Source: Aceticella autotrophica (GTDB lineage: Bacteria > Bacillota > Thermoanaerobacteria > Thermoanaerobacterales > Thermoanaerobacteraceae). From it: a stretch of DNA of 64,000 nucleotides. Position numbers and translations under genes: made by a program. This document shows positions 18,974 through 28,021 of the stretch, piece after piece. How positions within the stretch are numbered: the first letter of the stretch is position 1; each line of letters begins with the position of its first letter. The stretch is taken from positions 1,599,001-1,663,000 of the forward strand of contig NZ_CP060096.1 of assembly GCF_017357865.1 (NCBI RefSeq), given 5' to 3'. The notes beneath the pieces are model-generated. The model was given only the letters and a program-made list of their open reading frames with translations, was not told the origin of the DNA and made no database searches.

Positions 18974-19150
18974 AAAACATCACCTTTCCTTTCTACATTT
19001 ATAATTTACGTTTTTAAAATTTTAAAATTATCATTTTTATTATAACTTTATTATAAATTAATTACAATTTATTAATATATCTCTTTATAGTAAAATTTAT
19101 TATGTTTAGTAATACTAATATTAAAATTAGATTAAAATAACTCATGTTCA

Positions 19151-19179
19151 TTGTAATATTTATAAGCTTATAATATAAT
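19151..19179 (+). promoter_or_regulatory. likely promoter of the uppP-type gene
   Basis: TTGTAA (19151-19156), 17-nt spacer, TATAAT (19174-19179), followed 35 nt later by the ATG with AAAGGAGAG upstream. The rest of the 240-base divergent region to the H+-ATPase gene is AT-rich with nothing else evident. Confidence 0.55.
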
Positions 19180-19213
19180 AAAATAAAAAACAAGCAAAGA
19201 AAGGAGAGTTAAA

Positions 19214-20029
19214 ATGACTTATTTGCAAGCTATTATATTTGCATTTGTTCAAGGAGTTACTGAACTGTTCCCAATTAGTAGTATCGCTCATACTGTATTG
19301 GTACCTTATATTTTAAGGTGGAATTTAAGTTTTGAATTTCTAAAAGAAAATTTTCTTCCTTTTATCGTTATGCTCCATCTTGGGACTACAATTGCATTAT
19401 TAACTTTTTTTGGAAGAGACTGGATTCAAATATTAAAATCTGTTTTTTATAAAAACCAATCAAAAAAATTATTATATTTAATAATTGTTGGCACAATCCC
19501 AGCAATAATTATTGGATTTTTGTTTGAAAAATTAATTAGAACATCTATGAGCAATGTCACATCTGCCTCGATATTTCTTATTCTAAATGGATTCATGCTA
19601 TACTTAGGAGAAAAATTACATTCAAAAGGAAAGAAAAGAATTGAAGAACTGTCATATAAAGAAGCTTCAATTGTAGGACTTGTTCAGTGTTTAGCTTTTA
19701 TACCTGGTTTTTCAAGGTCTGGTTCTAGTATGACAGCAGGTTTTTGGGTTGGATTGTCACATGAAGAGTCTGTCCACTTTTCAATGTTACTTGCAACTCC
19801 TGTAATTGCAGGTGCTGCTGTTATAGAAATACCCAAATTAATAAAAACGCACATAAATGGTTTGTTTCAGATTTCTATACTTGGAGGTATCGTATCTGCT
19901 GTATTCGCATTTATTGCAATTCTAATATTAGTATATTGGTTTAAAAAGAAAGAAATAAATGCAATGTTACCCTTCTCCTATTATTGTTGGATAGTAGGTA
20001 CAGCAGTACTAATTTCAAAGTTTTTTTGA
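19214..20029 (+). CDS. uppP: undecaprenyl-diphosphatase, UppP/BacA family
   Basis: A 271-residue membrane protein. QGVTELFPISSIAH corresponds to the family motif EGxTEFLPISSTGH, and FIPGFSRSGSSMTAGFWVGL to the second signature with the catalytic Ser/Arg. The enzyme removes a phosphate from undecaprenyl diphosphate to recycle the lipid carrier for peptidoglycan, and is linked to bacitracin resistance. The motif differs from canonical UppP (F for L, IAH for TGH), so it may belong to a side branch. AAAGGAGAG lies 6 nt before the ATG. Confidence 0.9.
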   Translation: MTYLQAIIFAFVQGVTELFPISSIAHTVLVPYILRWNLSFEFLKENFLPFIVMLHLGTTIALLTFFGRDWIQILKSVFYKNQSKKLLYLIIVGTIPAIIIGFLFEKLIRTSMSNVTSASIFLILNGFMLYLGEKLHSKGKKRIEELSYKEASIVGLVQCLAFIPGFSRSGSSMTAGFWVGLSHEESVHFSMLLATPVIAGAAVIEIPKLIKTHINGLFQISILGGIVSAVFAFIAILILVYWFKKKEINAMLPFSYYCWIVGTAVLISKFF

Positions 20030-20035
20030 TCATAA

Positions 20036-20076
20036 AAATAAGGCTTATCCGTATAAATATGATAGCCTTATTTTTT
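20036..20076. terminator. bidirectional intrinsic terminator
   Basis: AAATAAGGCT (20036-20045) pairs with AGCCTTATTT (20064-20073), followed by T's on the plus strand. It separates the convergent uppP and DUF1646 genes. Confidence 0.85.
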
Positions 20077-20082
20077 ATAATT

Positions 20083-21135
20083 TTATACAATAAAAATCAG
20101 CATATAATATACAAGCAAAAGAATTAAAGACAAAGGAATACCTACTGCTGCCCATTCGCGGCTCTTAATATTTAGTTTGCCTGCTGCAATAATATTAGGA
20201 ATATTTCCTGGAATCAACATACCACCACTTATTAATAATCCCATTAATATTGCTTTAATTTGTTCTACTCCCATTGCAGGGCTTATTTCCGCTGATGCTA
20301 ATGTTGCATTATCCAATACTGCAGAAGTCATATTTATCCAGTACAAAAATCTGGCATCAAGATGAACAATATAAGTTTCCACTAGTGGTTTAAATCCTGC
20401 CCCCAAAAGTTCAAGAGATAATATAAAAATGAAAATTTTAAATGAACGAACAAAAATGTACTGAAACTTTTCTATCTCTTTTATTCCCTTATTTTCTTTT
20501 TTAAAATATTTTTTTTCTTCTTTATTGTTATTTTTTTCTAATGTTTTAATATAAAATACTCCAATGATTCCCAAAATAACTATTGCACTAAAAATATATA
20601 TGCCAATTGTTCTAATAAGGTAAAAAAAATCCGTCTTTAAAATTGAAACTACTATTGTCGACAGTGGTTCTCCAATTGGAGTCAAGGTAGCACCTAAACC
20701 AATTGAAAAACATGCAATAACAATTATAGCTACTTTGTCTTTGTGCTTTAAAGGCAATACATGAACTATTTCAACCAATAGTAATGCAGCGATTATTGCC
20801 GTAATTAAGCTTGAAGTTAATCCAAGAATTACAATTAACAAAAATACAAAAGATTTTAGAGAAATATGTTTTAAAATTAAAGCTATTATATTTTTTAAAT
20901 TATCTTTAAAAAATTCAAATAAAATTCCAAATAAAAAAACAGCACCTGTTATTAAATACATTAGATGATTCATTAATATATGGGAAAAAAATTTAAATGA
21001 TAGTACACCTGATACAAGTGTTGCAATAATTCCCATAACAAAAAGAAAATACTCAATATTAACTTCGATAGTTCTAATTAAAAAAGGAAGTATTAAAATC
21101 ATAACTAATATTATAAATAAAGCTGTTATAATCAT
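20083..21135 (-). CDS. DUF1646 family membrane protein, probable Na+-linked transporter
   Basis: A 350-residue protein with about ten membrane helices. The segments GLGATLTPIGEPLSTIVV and SAVLDNATLASAEISPAMG, and LISGGMLIPGNIPNI, are repeat-like features of the ion-transporter/arsenical-pump superfamily and of DUF1646 as I know it. DUF1646 genes are typical targets of the Na+-I riboswitch, suggesting sodium or related cation export. A structured leader lies just upstream. AAAGGTGA precedes the ATG. Specificity is not shown by the sequence. Confidence 0.72.
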   Translation of the reverse strand: MIITALFIILVMILILPFLIRTIEVNIEYFLFVMGIIATLVSGVLSFKFFSHILMNHLMYLITGAVFLFGILFEFFKDNLKNIIALILKHISLKSFVFLLIVILGLTSSLITAIIAALLLVEIVHVLPLKHKDKVAIIVIACFSIGLGATLTPIGEPLSTIVVSILKTDFFYLIRTIGIYIFSAIVILGIIGVFYIKTLEKNNNKEEKKYFKKENKGIKEIEKFQYIFVRSFKIFIFILSLELLGAGFKPLVETYIVHLDARFLYWINMTSAVLDNATLASAEISPAMGVEQIKAILMGLLISGGMLIPGNIPNIIAAGKLNIKSREWAAVGIPLSLILLLVYYMLIFIV

Positions 21136-21176
21136 AGTATCACCTTTCTATTAAAAAATTTATGATAAAATTAAAA

Positions 21177-21258
21177 GAGCGGAAAACCCATCATTAAGAT
21201 GAACTTTCCACCCTGAAAGCCAAAATCTTGATTCAAGTAAAAACTTGATCAACCGAAA
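21177..21258 (-). promoter_or_regulatory. structured leader of the DUF1646 gene, candidate Na+-I (DUF1646-motif) riboswitch
   Basis: On the minus strand the leader contains GTGGAAAG and TTTTCCGC arms enclosing a CATC-TTAAT-GATG hairpin, followed by a T-rich run just before the gene. A second hairpin, TCAAGT-TTTT-ACTTGA, lies upstream. DUF1646 genes often carry the Na+-sensing riboswitch of the same name. I cannot align the consensus from memory, so the class is proposed from gene context, and only the pairing is seen directly. The remaining bases down to the mgtA end at 21425 are AT-rich and show nothing clear. Confidence 0.4.
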
Positions 21259-21424
21259 AAATTTTATTAAGTTTACCTTATTATATCATAAAATCTGAAT
21301 TAAGAAATCTGAATTAAGCAAAATTTTTTCAAATGAGCTTTTAAATTAATTTTTAAATCAAAATATATCACTGGATAGCCCATCATATTTTGTTTCATTT
21401 TCAAATTTTTTCAGTTCCATTATA

Positions 21425-24106
21425 TCATAATAAACTTCCGAATCTTTTCATAAATAATACCTTAACAAATTGTGCTAAAATCATATATGCAACAACGGTA
21501 ATTATTAAATAAATAAAATATAGTCCTGGCAGTGGTACTAAATGCAGTTGTGCACCAAATGATGTAAATGGTATAATCGTTCCAAATGCTACAGCTGCAG
21601 AAGTAAATAGCAATAGGGGCCATCCCGCGATACTTTCTATAAAAGGAATTTTCTCAGTTCTAATCATATGAACTACTAATGTTTGAGTCCATAAACTTTC
21701 AACAAACCAGCCTGATTGAAACAAGGCTACAAATCCTTGTCTTAAATTTTCTGGCAATAAATAATAAGATTTACCAAAAATCATTGGTCCTATAATAAAA
21801 AACATTAATGCATATGTTGTCATATCAAAAATAGAACTTGTAGGGCCAAACCAAACCATAAATTTGCCAATATTTGAAGCATCCCATTTTCTCGGTTTAT
21901 CTAAATAATCTTTATCCATTGTATCCCAAGGTATTGAAGTCATAGACAAATCATACGTCAAATTAAGAAAAATTAATTGCAAAGGATCCATTGGCAAAAA
22001 TGGTAAAAATGTACTTGCAACTAATACAGAAAAAACATTACCAAAATTAGAACTTGCAGTTATTTTTATATATTTCATTATGTTTCCAAAAGTTTTTCTT
22101 CCTTCTAAAACACCATCCTCCAATATACGTAAATCTTTTTCTAATAATATTATATCTGCTGTTTCTTTAGCAATATCTACTGCATTATCAACGGAAATTG
22201 CAACATCTGCTGCATGCATTGCAGGAGCGTCATTTATACCATCACCTATGAAACCGACTGTATGACCATTCTCCCTTAGAAGTCTTACAATACGTGCTTT
22301 TTGTTCTGGTGTAAGTTTCGCAAAAATAGTAACTTTTTCTATATCTTCTTTTAGCTGATTATCCTCCATATTATCAATCTGTGTCCCTAATAATATATTA
22401 TTATTATTAAGTCCTACTTTTTCTGCAATAGCTGCTGTTACAATTTCGTTATCTCCTGTTAAAATTTTTAATATTATTCCGTACTCTTTTAATGAGTTTA
22501 AAATTGCTTCCACATTATCTTTTGGAGGATCAAGAAATGCTAAATATCCGATTAAAACCATATTATTTTCATCCTTTGTCCCAAACATCCCCTCAACTGG
22601 AGGATCATTCTTTTGTGCAACGCCAATCACCCTAAAGCCATCTGCATTAAACTTATATACCGTATTAATAATCTCATTTCTTAATTCATTTGTAAGTGGT
22701 ATAACTTTACCATGATATTCAGCATAACTACAAATAGATAACATCTCTTCAATTGCACCTTTAGTAATAAGTTGAGTCTTATTGTTTTTATCTTTGACAA
22801 CTACACTCATACGGCGTCTTTCAAAATCAAAAGGTATCTCATCCACCTTTTCATAATTATCACGAATCCATGAAAATTCTTCTCCTACATGATCTAAAAT
22901 TGCATTATCCATAACATTTTTAAGACCTGTCTGAAAATAACTATTAATATATGCATGTTTCAAAACCCTGGTATCCTCTTTCCCATGAACATCCATATAC
23001 CTTTCCAAAACTATCTTATTCATTGTTAATGTACCTGTTTTATCGGTACATAATACATCCATAGCACCAAAATTTTGCATTGAACTTAACTTTTTAACAA
23101 TTGTTTTTTTCTTGCTCATGTTTACAGCTCCCTTAGCAAGATTTGTAGTAACAATCATGGGAAGCATTTCCGGTGTAAGCCCAACTGCAACAGATAATGC
23201 AAAAAGCAATGCTTGTAACCAATCACCTTTTGTGAAACCATTTATGAAAAACACAACGGGAACCATCATTGCCATAAAACGCACTAAAAGCCAACTGACT
23301 GAATTTACTCCTTTTTCAAAATTTGTAATAACATGTTTTTCTTTTAAATATTTAGCAATATTGCCAAAATAAGTAGTTTCGCCTGTGGCAATAGTAACAC
23401 AAATTGCCGTTCCGCTTATAACATTGCTTCCCATAAATGCAAGATTAAAACGCTCTATTGGATTTTTGCTTAAAGAGGTATCTGTTATTACTTTGTCAAA
23501 TTTTTCTACAGGCTGTGATTCACCTGTCAAAACAGCCTGATCTATAAATAAATCCTTACTCTTAATTATGCGTACATCTGCAGGTACTATATCACCTGCA
23601 GCAAGATAAATTATATCACCTGGTACAAGTTCAGAAATAGCTATTTCTCTTTTACCTGTTTCTTGACGTTTTACTAATGCAGTTAGACGTACCATTGCTT
23701 TTAATTCTTCAGCAGCCTTTTCAGAACGCCATTCTTGGAAGAAACGAAGAAAAGCACTGACAATTATCATAATACTGATAATTAATATCGTACTATAATC
23801 ACGATCACTTGGAGAAACTAAAATAACATCAGTAAATAATGAAACAGTTGCTATAATCATCAATACTATATTAAATGGATTAACAAATGCTGTAAAAAGT
23901 TTGTGAAATATACTTTCTTTTTTACCTTCAGCAATTTCATTTTTTCCATATATTAATCTCTTATTCTTTACAGCTTCTTCTGTTAAGCCATTTAATGAGG
24001 TATCTAAATTCTTGAATAAAACATCAATATTCATATCGCTGTAAGCCAATAATTGCTCTTTATTTAACAATTGATTGCCTTCTTTCCTCATTGTTTTCTT
24101 GAACAT
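21425..24106 (-). CDS. mgtA: magnesium-transporting P-type ATPase MgtA
   Basis: An 893-residue type IIIB P-type ATPase. It has the TGES actuator loop (AVLTGESQPVEKF), CTDKTGTLTMN, the GDGINDAPAMHAADVAISVD hinge, and C-terminal helices with NLTYDLSMTSIPWDTMD, which is characteristic of MgtA/MgtB. It brings Mg2+ into the cell. Start ATG 24106 has AAGGAGTGATG before it. The M-box riboswitch and terminator upstream show control by Mg2+. Length is normal for MgtA. Confidence 0.95.
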   Translation of the reverse strand: MFKKTMRKEGNQLLNKEQLLAYSDMNIDVLFKNLDTSLNGLTEEAVKNKRLIYGKNEIAEGKKESIFHKLFTAFVNPFNIVLMIIATVSLFTDVILVSPSDRDYSTILIISIMIIVSAFLRFFQEWRSEKAAEELKAMVRLTALVKRQETGKREIAISELVPGDIIYLAAGDIVPADVRIIKSKDLFIDQAVLTGESQPVEKFDKVITDTSLSKNPIERFNLAFMGSNVISGTAICVTIATGETTYFGNIAKYLKEKHVITNFEKGVNSVSWLLVRFMAMMVPVVFFINGFTKGDWLQALLFALSVAVGLTPEMLPMIVTTNLAKGAVNMSKKKTIVKKLSSMQNFGAMDVLCTDKTGTLTMNKIVLERYMDVHGKEDTRVLKHAYINSYFQTGLKNVMDNAILDHVGEEFSWIRDNYEKVDEIPFDFERRRMSVVVKDKNNKTQLITKGAIEEMLSICSYAEYHGKVIPLTNELRNEIINTVYKFNADGFRVIGVAQKNDPPVEGMFGTKDENNMVLIGYLAFLDPPKDNVEAILNSLKEYGIILKILTGDNEIVTAAIAEKVGLNNNNILLGTQIDNMEDNQLKEDIEKVTIFAKLTPEQKARIVRLLRENGHTVGFIGDGINDAPAMHAADVAISVDNAVDIAKETADIILLEKDLRILEDGVLEGRKTFGNIMKYIKITASSNFGNVFSVLVASTFLPFLPMDPLQLIFLNLTYDLSMTSIPWDTMDKDYLDKPRKWDASNIGKFMVWFGPTSSIFDMTTYALMFFIIGPMIFGKSYYLLPENLRQGFVALFQSGWFVESLWTQTLVVHMIRTEKIPFIESIAGWPLLLFTSAAVAFGTIIPFTSFGAQLHLVPLPGLYFIYLIITVVAYMILAQFVKVLFMKRFGSLL

Positions 24107-24131
24107 TTATCATCACTCCTTAATATAAAAA

Positions 24132-24260
24132 TCAATCATGTAGAAGGAGGTGATTAACCAATATACTCACACACCACCCACCACACAAACCGTTCGGTAT
24201 ACGGTAGTTCTGTAAATAAATAACTGAAATTACTTCAATGCATCTACTACCACCTTCCAT
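24132..24260 (-). CDS. 42-residue small ORF between the M-box terminator and mgtA
   Basis: ATG at 24260 has GGAGGTGAT with good spacing, directly after the terminator's T-run. The 42-residue product is MEGGSRCIEVISVIYLQN, then a Gly/Cys/Trp-rich part (GLCGGWCVS) and a hydrophobic end. It stops 25 nt before mgtA. A base stretch near its end (ATCACCTCC) is the perfect complement of its own SD (GGAGGTGAT), so the SD could be masked. It may be a leader peptide or a small membrane regulator of MgtA; no family recognised. Confidence 0.45.
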   Translation of the reverse strand: MEGGSRCIEVISVIYLQNYRIPNGLCGGWCVSILVNHLLLHD

Positions 24261-24280
24261 GGCATCACCTCCATTTTTTT

Positions 24281-24316
24281 GCAAAAATATAGACCCTTCA
24301 ACGAATGAAGAGTCTA
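24281..24316 (-). terminator. M-box expression-platform terminator
   Basis: TAGACTCTTCA pairs with TGAAGGGTCTA around ATTCGT on the minus strand, followed by TATTTTTGC. The upstream segment CAACGAATG at the end of the M-box can pair with CATTCGTTG inside this stem, giving the alternative antiterminator fold. Confidence 0.85.
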
Positions 24317-24324
24317 CATTAAAA

Positions 24325-24482
24325 TTATACATTCGTTGAGTTTTAGCACTATACAGCTTTAAGACAAAATTGCTCAGCCACACTAAGTAAAACCTTGATT
24401 CGGTAATACCTGTTAGCCCATTGGCATCTCTCGATGTTTCCGGGCAGCAGCGTATATCTGTATAGGAGCCTCACCTAACGTA
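24325..24482 (-). promoter_or_regulatory. M-box (ykoK leader) Mg2+ riboswitch
   Basis: The minus strand reads CGTTAGGTGAGGCTCCTATA, then ATACGCTGCTGCCCGGAAAC, then GAGATGCCAATGGG and later CTGTATAGTGCTAAAAC. These match the conserved M-box blocks of Bacillus mgtE leaders almost base for base. It binds Mg2+ and terminates transcription before mgtA when Mg2+ is plentiful. Confidence 0.95.
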
Positions 24483-24507
24483 AAATATTTAGTTCTCAAC
24501 CGCTTAA

Positions 24508-24536
24508 ATTATATCTCTTTTTTTAATCGGTGTCAA
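24508..24536 (-). promoter_or_regulatory. promoter of the M-box/mgtA transcript
   Basis: Perfect TTGACA (24531-24536) and TATAAT (24508-24513) with a 17-nt spacer on the minus strand, 26 nt before the conserved start of the M-box. Confidence 0.88.
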
Positions 24537-24577
24537 CCAGAGGTAAAAAATTTTTATTTATATGTTAAACTTATGAT

Positions 24578-25867
24578 TTAATCTACATTTTTAATGAATT
24601 TCGCAATTAAATCCATAGCGCATAATTTTCCGCACATAGTACATGTTTCTACATCTGATGGATTTTTTACATCCCTGTATTTTTTAGCTTTTTTAGGGTC
24701 TACAGCTAATTTTAACTGTGCTTCCCAATCCAACCCTTTCCGCGCTTTTGCCATTTTTAAATCCCATTCTTTTGCTCCGGTAACTCCTTTAACTATATCT
24801 GCCGCATGTGCAGCAATTCTCGAGGCAATAACGCCTTCTTTTACATCCTCTTCTGTTGGAAGTCCTAAATGTTCTGCAGGAGTCACATAACATAAAAAGT
24901 CAGCACCCGCCGCTGCCGCTATAGCACCACCTATGGCAGCGGCTATATGGTCATAGCCTGCTGCTATATCAGTCACAAGGGGGCCTAATACATAAAACGG
25001 TGCTCCATGACAAATTTTTTTCTGTAACTGAACATTCGCCTGAATCTCATTCAGTGGCACATGTCCGGGTCCTTCAACGATAACCTGTACTCCTTGTTTC
25101 AATGCTTCTTGAACCAATTCTCCCAGTATTATAAGCTCCTGAATTTGAGCACGGTCAGTAGCATCGGCAATACAACCGGGTCTTAAACCATCCCCTAAGC
25201 TTAGAGTAACATCGTATTTTTCGGCAATTTCCAGCAACCTATCAAAATGCTCATATAAAGGATTCTGCTTTTCATTTTTTAGCATCCAACCGGTAATAAA
25301 AGCCCCGCCTCTGCTTACTATATCAGTTATCCTGCCTTCCCGGCGAAGCCTTTCTACAGCTTCCAGCGTCAAACCGCAGTGAACCGTCAAAAAATCCACT
25401 CCTTGTTCAGCATGTTCCTCTATAATATCAAAAAGTTCATCAACAGTAAATTCTATTATGCTGCCTTTTTTATTCTGTGCTATAATCCCTGCTTCATATA
25501 TTGGAACCGTACCTATAGGCACATTGACCTCAGAGATTATTGCCTTACGTATAGATTTAACATCGCCCCCTGTGGAAAGGTCCATAATAGCATCAGCTCC
25601 GGCATCAATTGCAGCTTTAGCTTTAACAAGTTCAGGATGTGAATCAGGATATTTGTCCGATGTTCCAATATTGGCATTAACCTTAGTTCTAAGTCCATTA
25701 CCAATACCGCAGGGTTTTAATCCTTTATGATTTGGATTAAAAGGTATAACGATTTTCCCATCTTCTACGCCCTTTCTTATTTGTTGTGGCTCTATCCCTT
25801 CAAGTCTTGCTATTTCCCTCATCTCTTCAGTTATAATTCCTTCTTTTGCTTTTTTTAACTGAGTCAA
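24578..25867 (-). CDS. thiC: phosphomethylpyrimidine synthase ThiC
   Basis: A 429-residue protein, the short form common in Clostridia. It makes the HMP-P pyrimidine of thiamine from aminoimidazole ribotide by radical SAM chemistry. [20 protein letters not shown] and the C-terminal cluster [10 protein letters not shown] are all present. I start it at TTG 25867 (GGGAGGT 6 nt before): the longer ATG frame from 25897 begins inside the riboswitch terminator. Controlled by the TPP riboswitch upstream. No other thi gene is adjacent. Confidence 0.95.
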   Translation of the reverse strand: MTQLKKAKEGIITEEMREIARLEGIEPQQIRKGVEDGKIVIPFNPNHKGLKPCGIGNGLRTKVNANIGTSDKYPDSHPELVKAKAAIDAGADAIMDLSTGGDVKSIRKAIISEVNVPIGTVPIYEAGIIAQNKKGSIIEFTVDELFDIIEEHAEQGVDFLTVHCGLTLEAVERLRREGRITDIVSRGGAFITGWMLKNEKQNPLYEHFDRLLEIAEKYDVTLSLGDGLRPGCIADATDRAQIQELIILGELVQEALKQGVQVIVEGPGHVPLNEIQANVQLQKKICHGAPFYVLGPLVTDIAAGYDHIAAAIGGAIAAAAGADFLCYVTPAEHLGLPTEEDVKEGVIASRIAAHAADIVKGVTGAKEWDLKMAKARKGLDWEAQLKLAVDPKKAKKYRDVKNPSDVETCTMCGKLCAMDLIAKFIKNVD

Positions 25868-25884
25868 TTTAATACCTCCCAAAA

Positions 25885-25911
25885 TAAAAATCCGCATCCA
25901 GAAGAATGCGG
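25885..25911 (-). terminator. TPP riboswitch terminator
   Basis: CCGCAT and ATGCGG form a 6-bp stem around an 8-nt loop, followed by ATTTTTATTTT on the minus strand, between the aptamer and the thiC ribosome binding site. Confidence 0.82.
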
Positions 25912-25936
25912 CATATATACCGATATTTTAATATGA

Positions 25937-26026
25937 CACCTTCCCTCCGCTGGTATTATCCAAACAGGTTCAAAGGGTTTGGGAAATTCCCCATCTCAGC
26001 CGCTTATACAGCACCCCCTGGCAACG
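25937..26026 (-). promoter_or_regulatory. TPP (THI-box) riboswitch
   Basis: The minus strand carries GGGGGTGC, GGCTGAGATG, ACCCTTTGAACCTGTTTGGA and TAATACCAGCGGAGGG, the conserved thi-box elements. It precedes thiC and a terminator, so thiamine pyrophosphate would switch off transcription. Confidence 0.97.
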
Positions 26027-26093
26027 AATTTTTTAATTATATTAATTTTTTATTGTATTCTCTATTGTATAATATTCCCGTACTGATGTATAA

Positions 26094-26122
26094 ATTTTAG
26101 CATTTGTTTACGCATCTGTCAA
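26094..26122 (-). promoter_or_regulatory. promoter of the TPP riboswitch/thiC transcript
   Basis: TTGACA (26117-26122), 17-nt spacer, TAAAAT (26094-26099) on the minus strand, ending about 70 nt before the aptamer. Confidence 0.8.
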
Positions 26123-26160
26123 GAACAATAAGAAAAACTCCTTGTATCATTATTTAAGAT

Positions 26161-26508
26161 TTAAGGCTCTACAAGACATGTAACTGTCAGTTTTAATAAA
26201 TAAATAAGCTGTTTTTTGTCCAAAAGTTTTAATTCGTCAGTGGCTTCTATAAAAACCCATATATTATTTGCAAGAAATATTTTTTCAGCAGGTAAATATG
26301 TTTCATTCCCATAACCTGTTAAGTAATGCATTCTTTTACCAAGGGATTTTGCAAAATATACCTTTTTAATCGGGTAAAGTTCACAAATAAGTCTTGCTGC
26401 CTCAGTAAGGCTGTGATTCATATCCTCTTTTTCAAAAACCGCTTTTAAAAATGAAATAACCGCTTCTTTTTTAGAAGTACAAATCACGTTTACCACCTTC
26501 AATATCAT
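26161..26508 (-). CDS. unknown 115-residue protein overlapping the 3' end of the hydG-like gene
   Basis: A 115-residue protein with no family I recognise. It overlaps the upstream HydG-like gene by 38 bases, so the two are tightly coupled. ATG 26508 has only a weak SD; GTG 26487 with AAGGTGG 5 nt before it is a real alternative start. The sequence alternates hydrophobic and charged segments (AARLICELYPIKKVYFA, LANNIWVFIEATDEL) and looks like a small alpha/beta domain. Two cysteines near the ends are not arranged as a cluster motif. Context suggests a role with the radical SAM enzyme. Confidence 0.6.
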   Translation of the reverse strand: MILKVVNVICTSKKEAVISFLKAVFEKEDMNHSLTEAARLICELYPIKKVYFAKSLGKRMHYLTGYGNETYLPAEKIFLANNIWVFIEATDELKLLDKKQLIYLLKLTVTCLVEP

Positions 26509-27955
26509 TTAACATTTCCCTTAATTTCTCTGCTCTTTGCGGCTTCTCCTGCTTGAAATCCTCTAAATAAGCATTGATTACTTTTTCTCCTATCATCTTA
26601 GTTTTCGGCGAAGCATAGTTCATCAGATATTCTTTAAATGTAAGAATAGCATTAGGAGTGCAAAAATACTTTACCTTTCCTTCCTTTGCAAAGGACATAA
26701 ACTGACATCCCGTTCTTCCAGCTCTATAACCCGCCGTACAGAAAGAAGGTATATAATTTTGTTCACATAGTTCATATAAAACATCGTCAAGAGGTCGAGA
26801 GTCAGCTAACTGAAATTGTTCCCTGTTTTCAAGCCCTTCTTTTTCGGCATCTTGATATCCTCTTATTGCGATATTTGAACCTGCATCAATTTGTGATACA
26901 CCAAGAGGAATAACCTCTTTACGAAGTTTAGGACTTTCCCTGCATGTTAATATCATACCTGTATATGGTACAGAACAGCGTATAACAGCAACCAATTTTT
27001 TGAAATCTTCATCACTTACTTTATATGGCAGATTTCTGAGAAATGGTGTATTAACTGCCGGCTCCAAACGTGGGAAAGAAATAGTATGTGGTCCTACCCC
27101 AAACTCTCTTTCTAAATCCATAGCATGATAAAGCAGACCCAATACCTCAAACTTCCAATCATAAAGACCTAACAATGCTCCAATAGCAACATCATCAATA
27201 CCAGCCTCTTGCGCCCTGTGAAGAGAGAAAAGCCTCCATTTATAAAAGGATTTTAAACTGCCCTTTGGATGAACCCTTTTATATGTTTCATGATGGTAGG
27301 TTTCCTGAAATATTTGATATGTGCCTATCCCTGCTTCTTTAATCTTTTCGTATTCATCTACAAAAAGAGGAGCTGCATTAATATTTACCCTTCTTATTTC
27401 ATTATCGCCATCCTTTGTTGCATATATCTTTTCAATAGTCTTGCACATAAAATCCACATCACTGACAGGATGTTCACCATAAACAATAACTAAACGTTTA
27501 TGCCCATGGGAGGTTAAAACCTGCACTTCCTTTTCCAGCTCTTCCATTGAAAGTACCATTTCCTTTAAGCTATCATTGCTATGCCTGAAACCACAATAAG
27601 CACAGTTGTTCACACAAGGATTAGAAATATAAAGAGGTGCAAACAAAACAATACGATTTCCATATATCTGTTGTTTTATCTGGTGAGCCGTTTCAAAAAT
27701 TTCCTGCCATAAATCTTGATTCTCATTATTTAAAAGTACAGCTGCTTCTTCTGGTGTAAGTCCCTTCAATAACCTTGCTTTTGATAATATATCCCTGACT
27801 CTTTGGGGTTCAGGATTCCTATTGTTTTGTAAAATGCTTTCTATTTTGTCATCATCAATAAAGTCTTTTCTTGTTTCTTTTTCCTCATACTCGGTTATCT
27901 TTTTTGCTCTATCATCAAGCCATTCTTTTTCTTCCCTGCTTAACATATCTTTCAT
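26471..27955 (-). CDS. HydG-type tyrosine-lyase radical SAM protein with altered auxiliary-cluster motif
   Basis: A 494-residue protein whose length and sequence follow HydG, the maturase that cleaves tyrosine and builds the Fe(CO)2CN unit of [FeFe]-hydrogenase. The SAM cluster motif is C114-x3-C118-x2-C121 (CVNNCAYC). The C-terminal auxiliary cluster motif should be C-x2-C-x22-C (typically CTACYR); here it reads CTAGYRAGRTGC...C, that is C406, Gly409, C432, with an extra C417. Gly409 is a GGT codon, one base from TGT. It may thus build an altered cluster, or serve as a ThiH-like dehydroglycine source, given thiC next door. Leader RNA with terminator upstream. Confidence 0.85.
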   Translation of the reverse strand: MKDMLSREEKEWLDDRAKKITEYEEKETRKDFIDDDKIESILQNNRNPEPQRVRDILSKARLLKGLTPEEAAVLLNNENQDLWQEIFETAHQIKQQIYGNRIVLFAPLYISNPCVNNCAYCGFRHSNDSLKEMVLSMEELEKEVQVLTSHGHKRLVIVYGEHPVSDVDFMCKTIEKIYATKDGDNEIRRVNINAAPLFVDEYEKIKEAGIGTYQIFQETYHHETYKRVHPKGSLKSFYKWRLFSLHRAQEAGIDDVAIGALLGLYDWKFEVLGLLYHAMDLEREFGVGPHTISFPRLEPAVNTPFLRNLPYKVSDEDFKKLVAVIRCSVPYTGMILTCRESPKLRKEVIPLGVSQIDAGSNIAIRGYQDAEKEGLENREQFQLADSRPLDDVLYELCEQNYIPSFCTAGYRAGRTGCQFMSFAKEGKVKYFCTPNAILTFKEYLMNYASPKTKMIGEKVINAYLEDFKQEKPQRAEKLREMLNDIEGGKRDLYF

Positions 27956-27984
27956 CCCTCTCCAAGATTTTTAAAAGGGTTATT

Positions 27985-28021
27985 AAAAAAGCCTGCTTCC
28001 CATTTTGGCAAAAAGCAGACT
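27985..28021 (-). terminator. intrinsic terminator in the hydG-like leader
   Basis: GTCTGCTT and AAGCAGGC pair (8 bp, one G-U) around a loop, followed by TTTTTT on the minus strand, 30 nt before the hydG-like start codon. A terminator inside a leader implies conditional readthrough. Confidence 0.82.

Noticed and set aside
24132-24383. 83-codon version of the small ORF before mgtA
   Set aside because: The extra N-terminal codons lie inside the M-box and its terminator; the start at 24260 has the SD.
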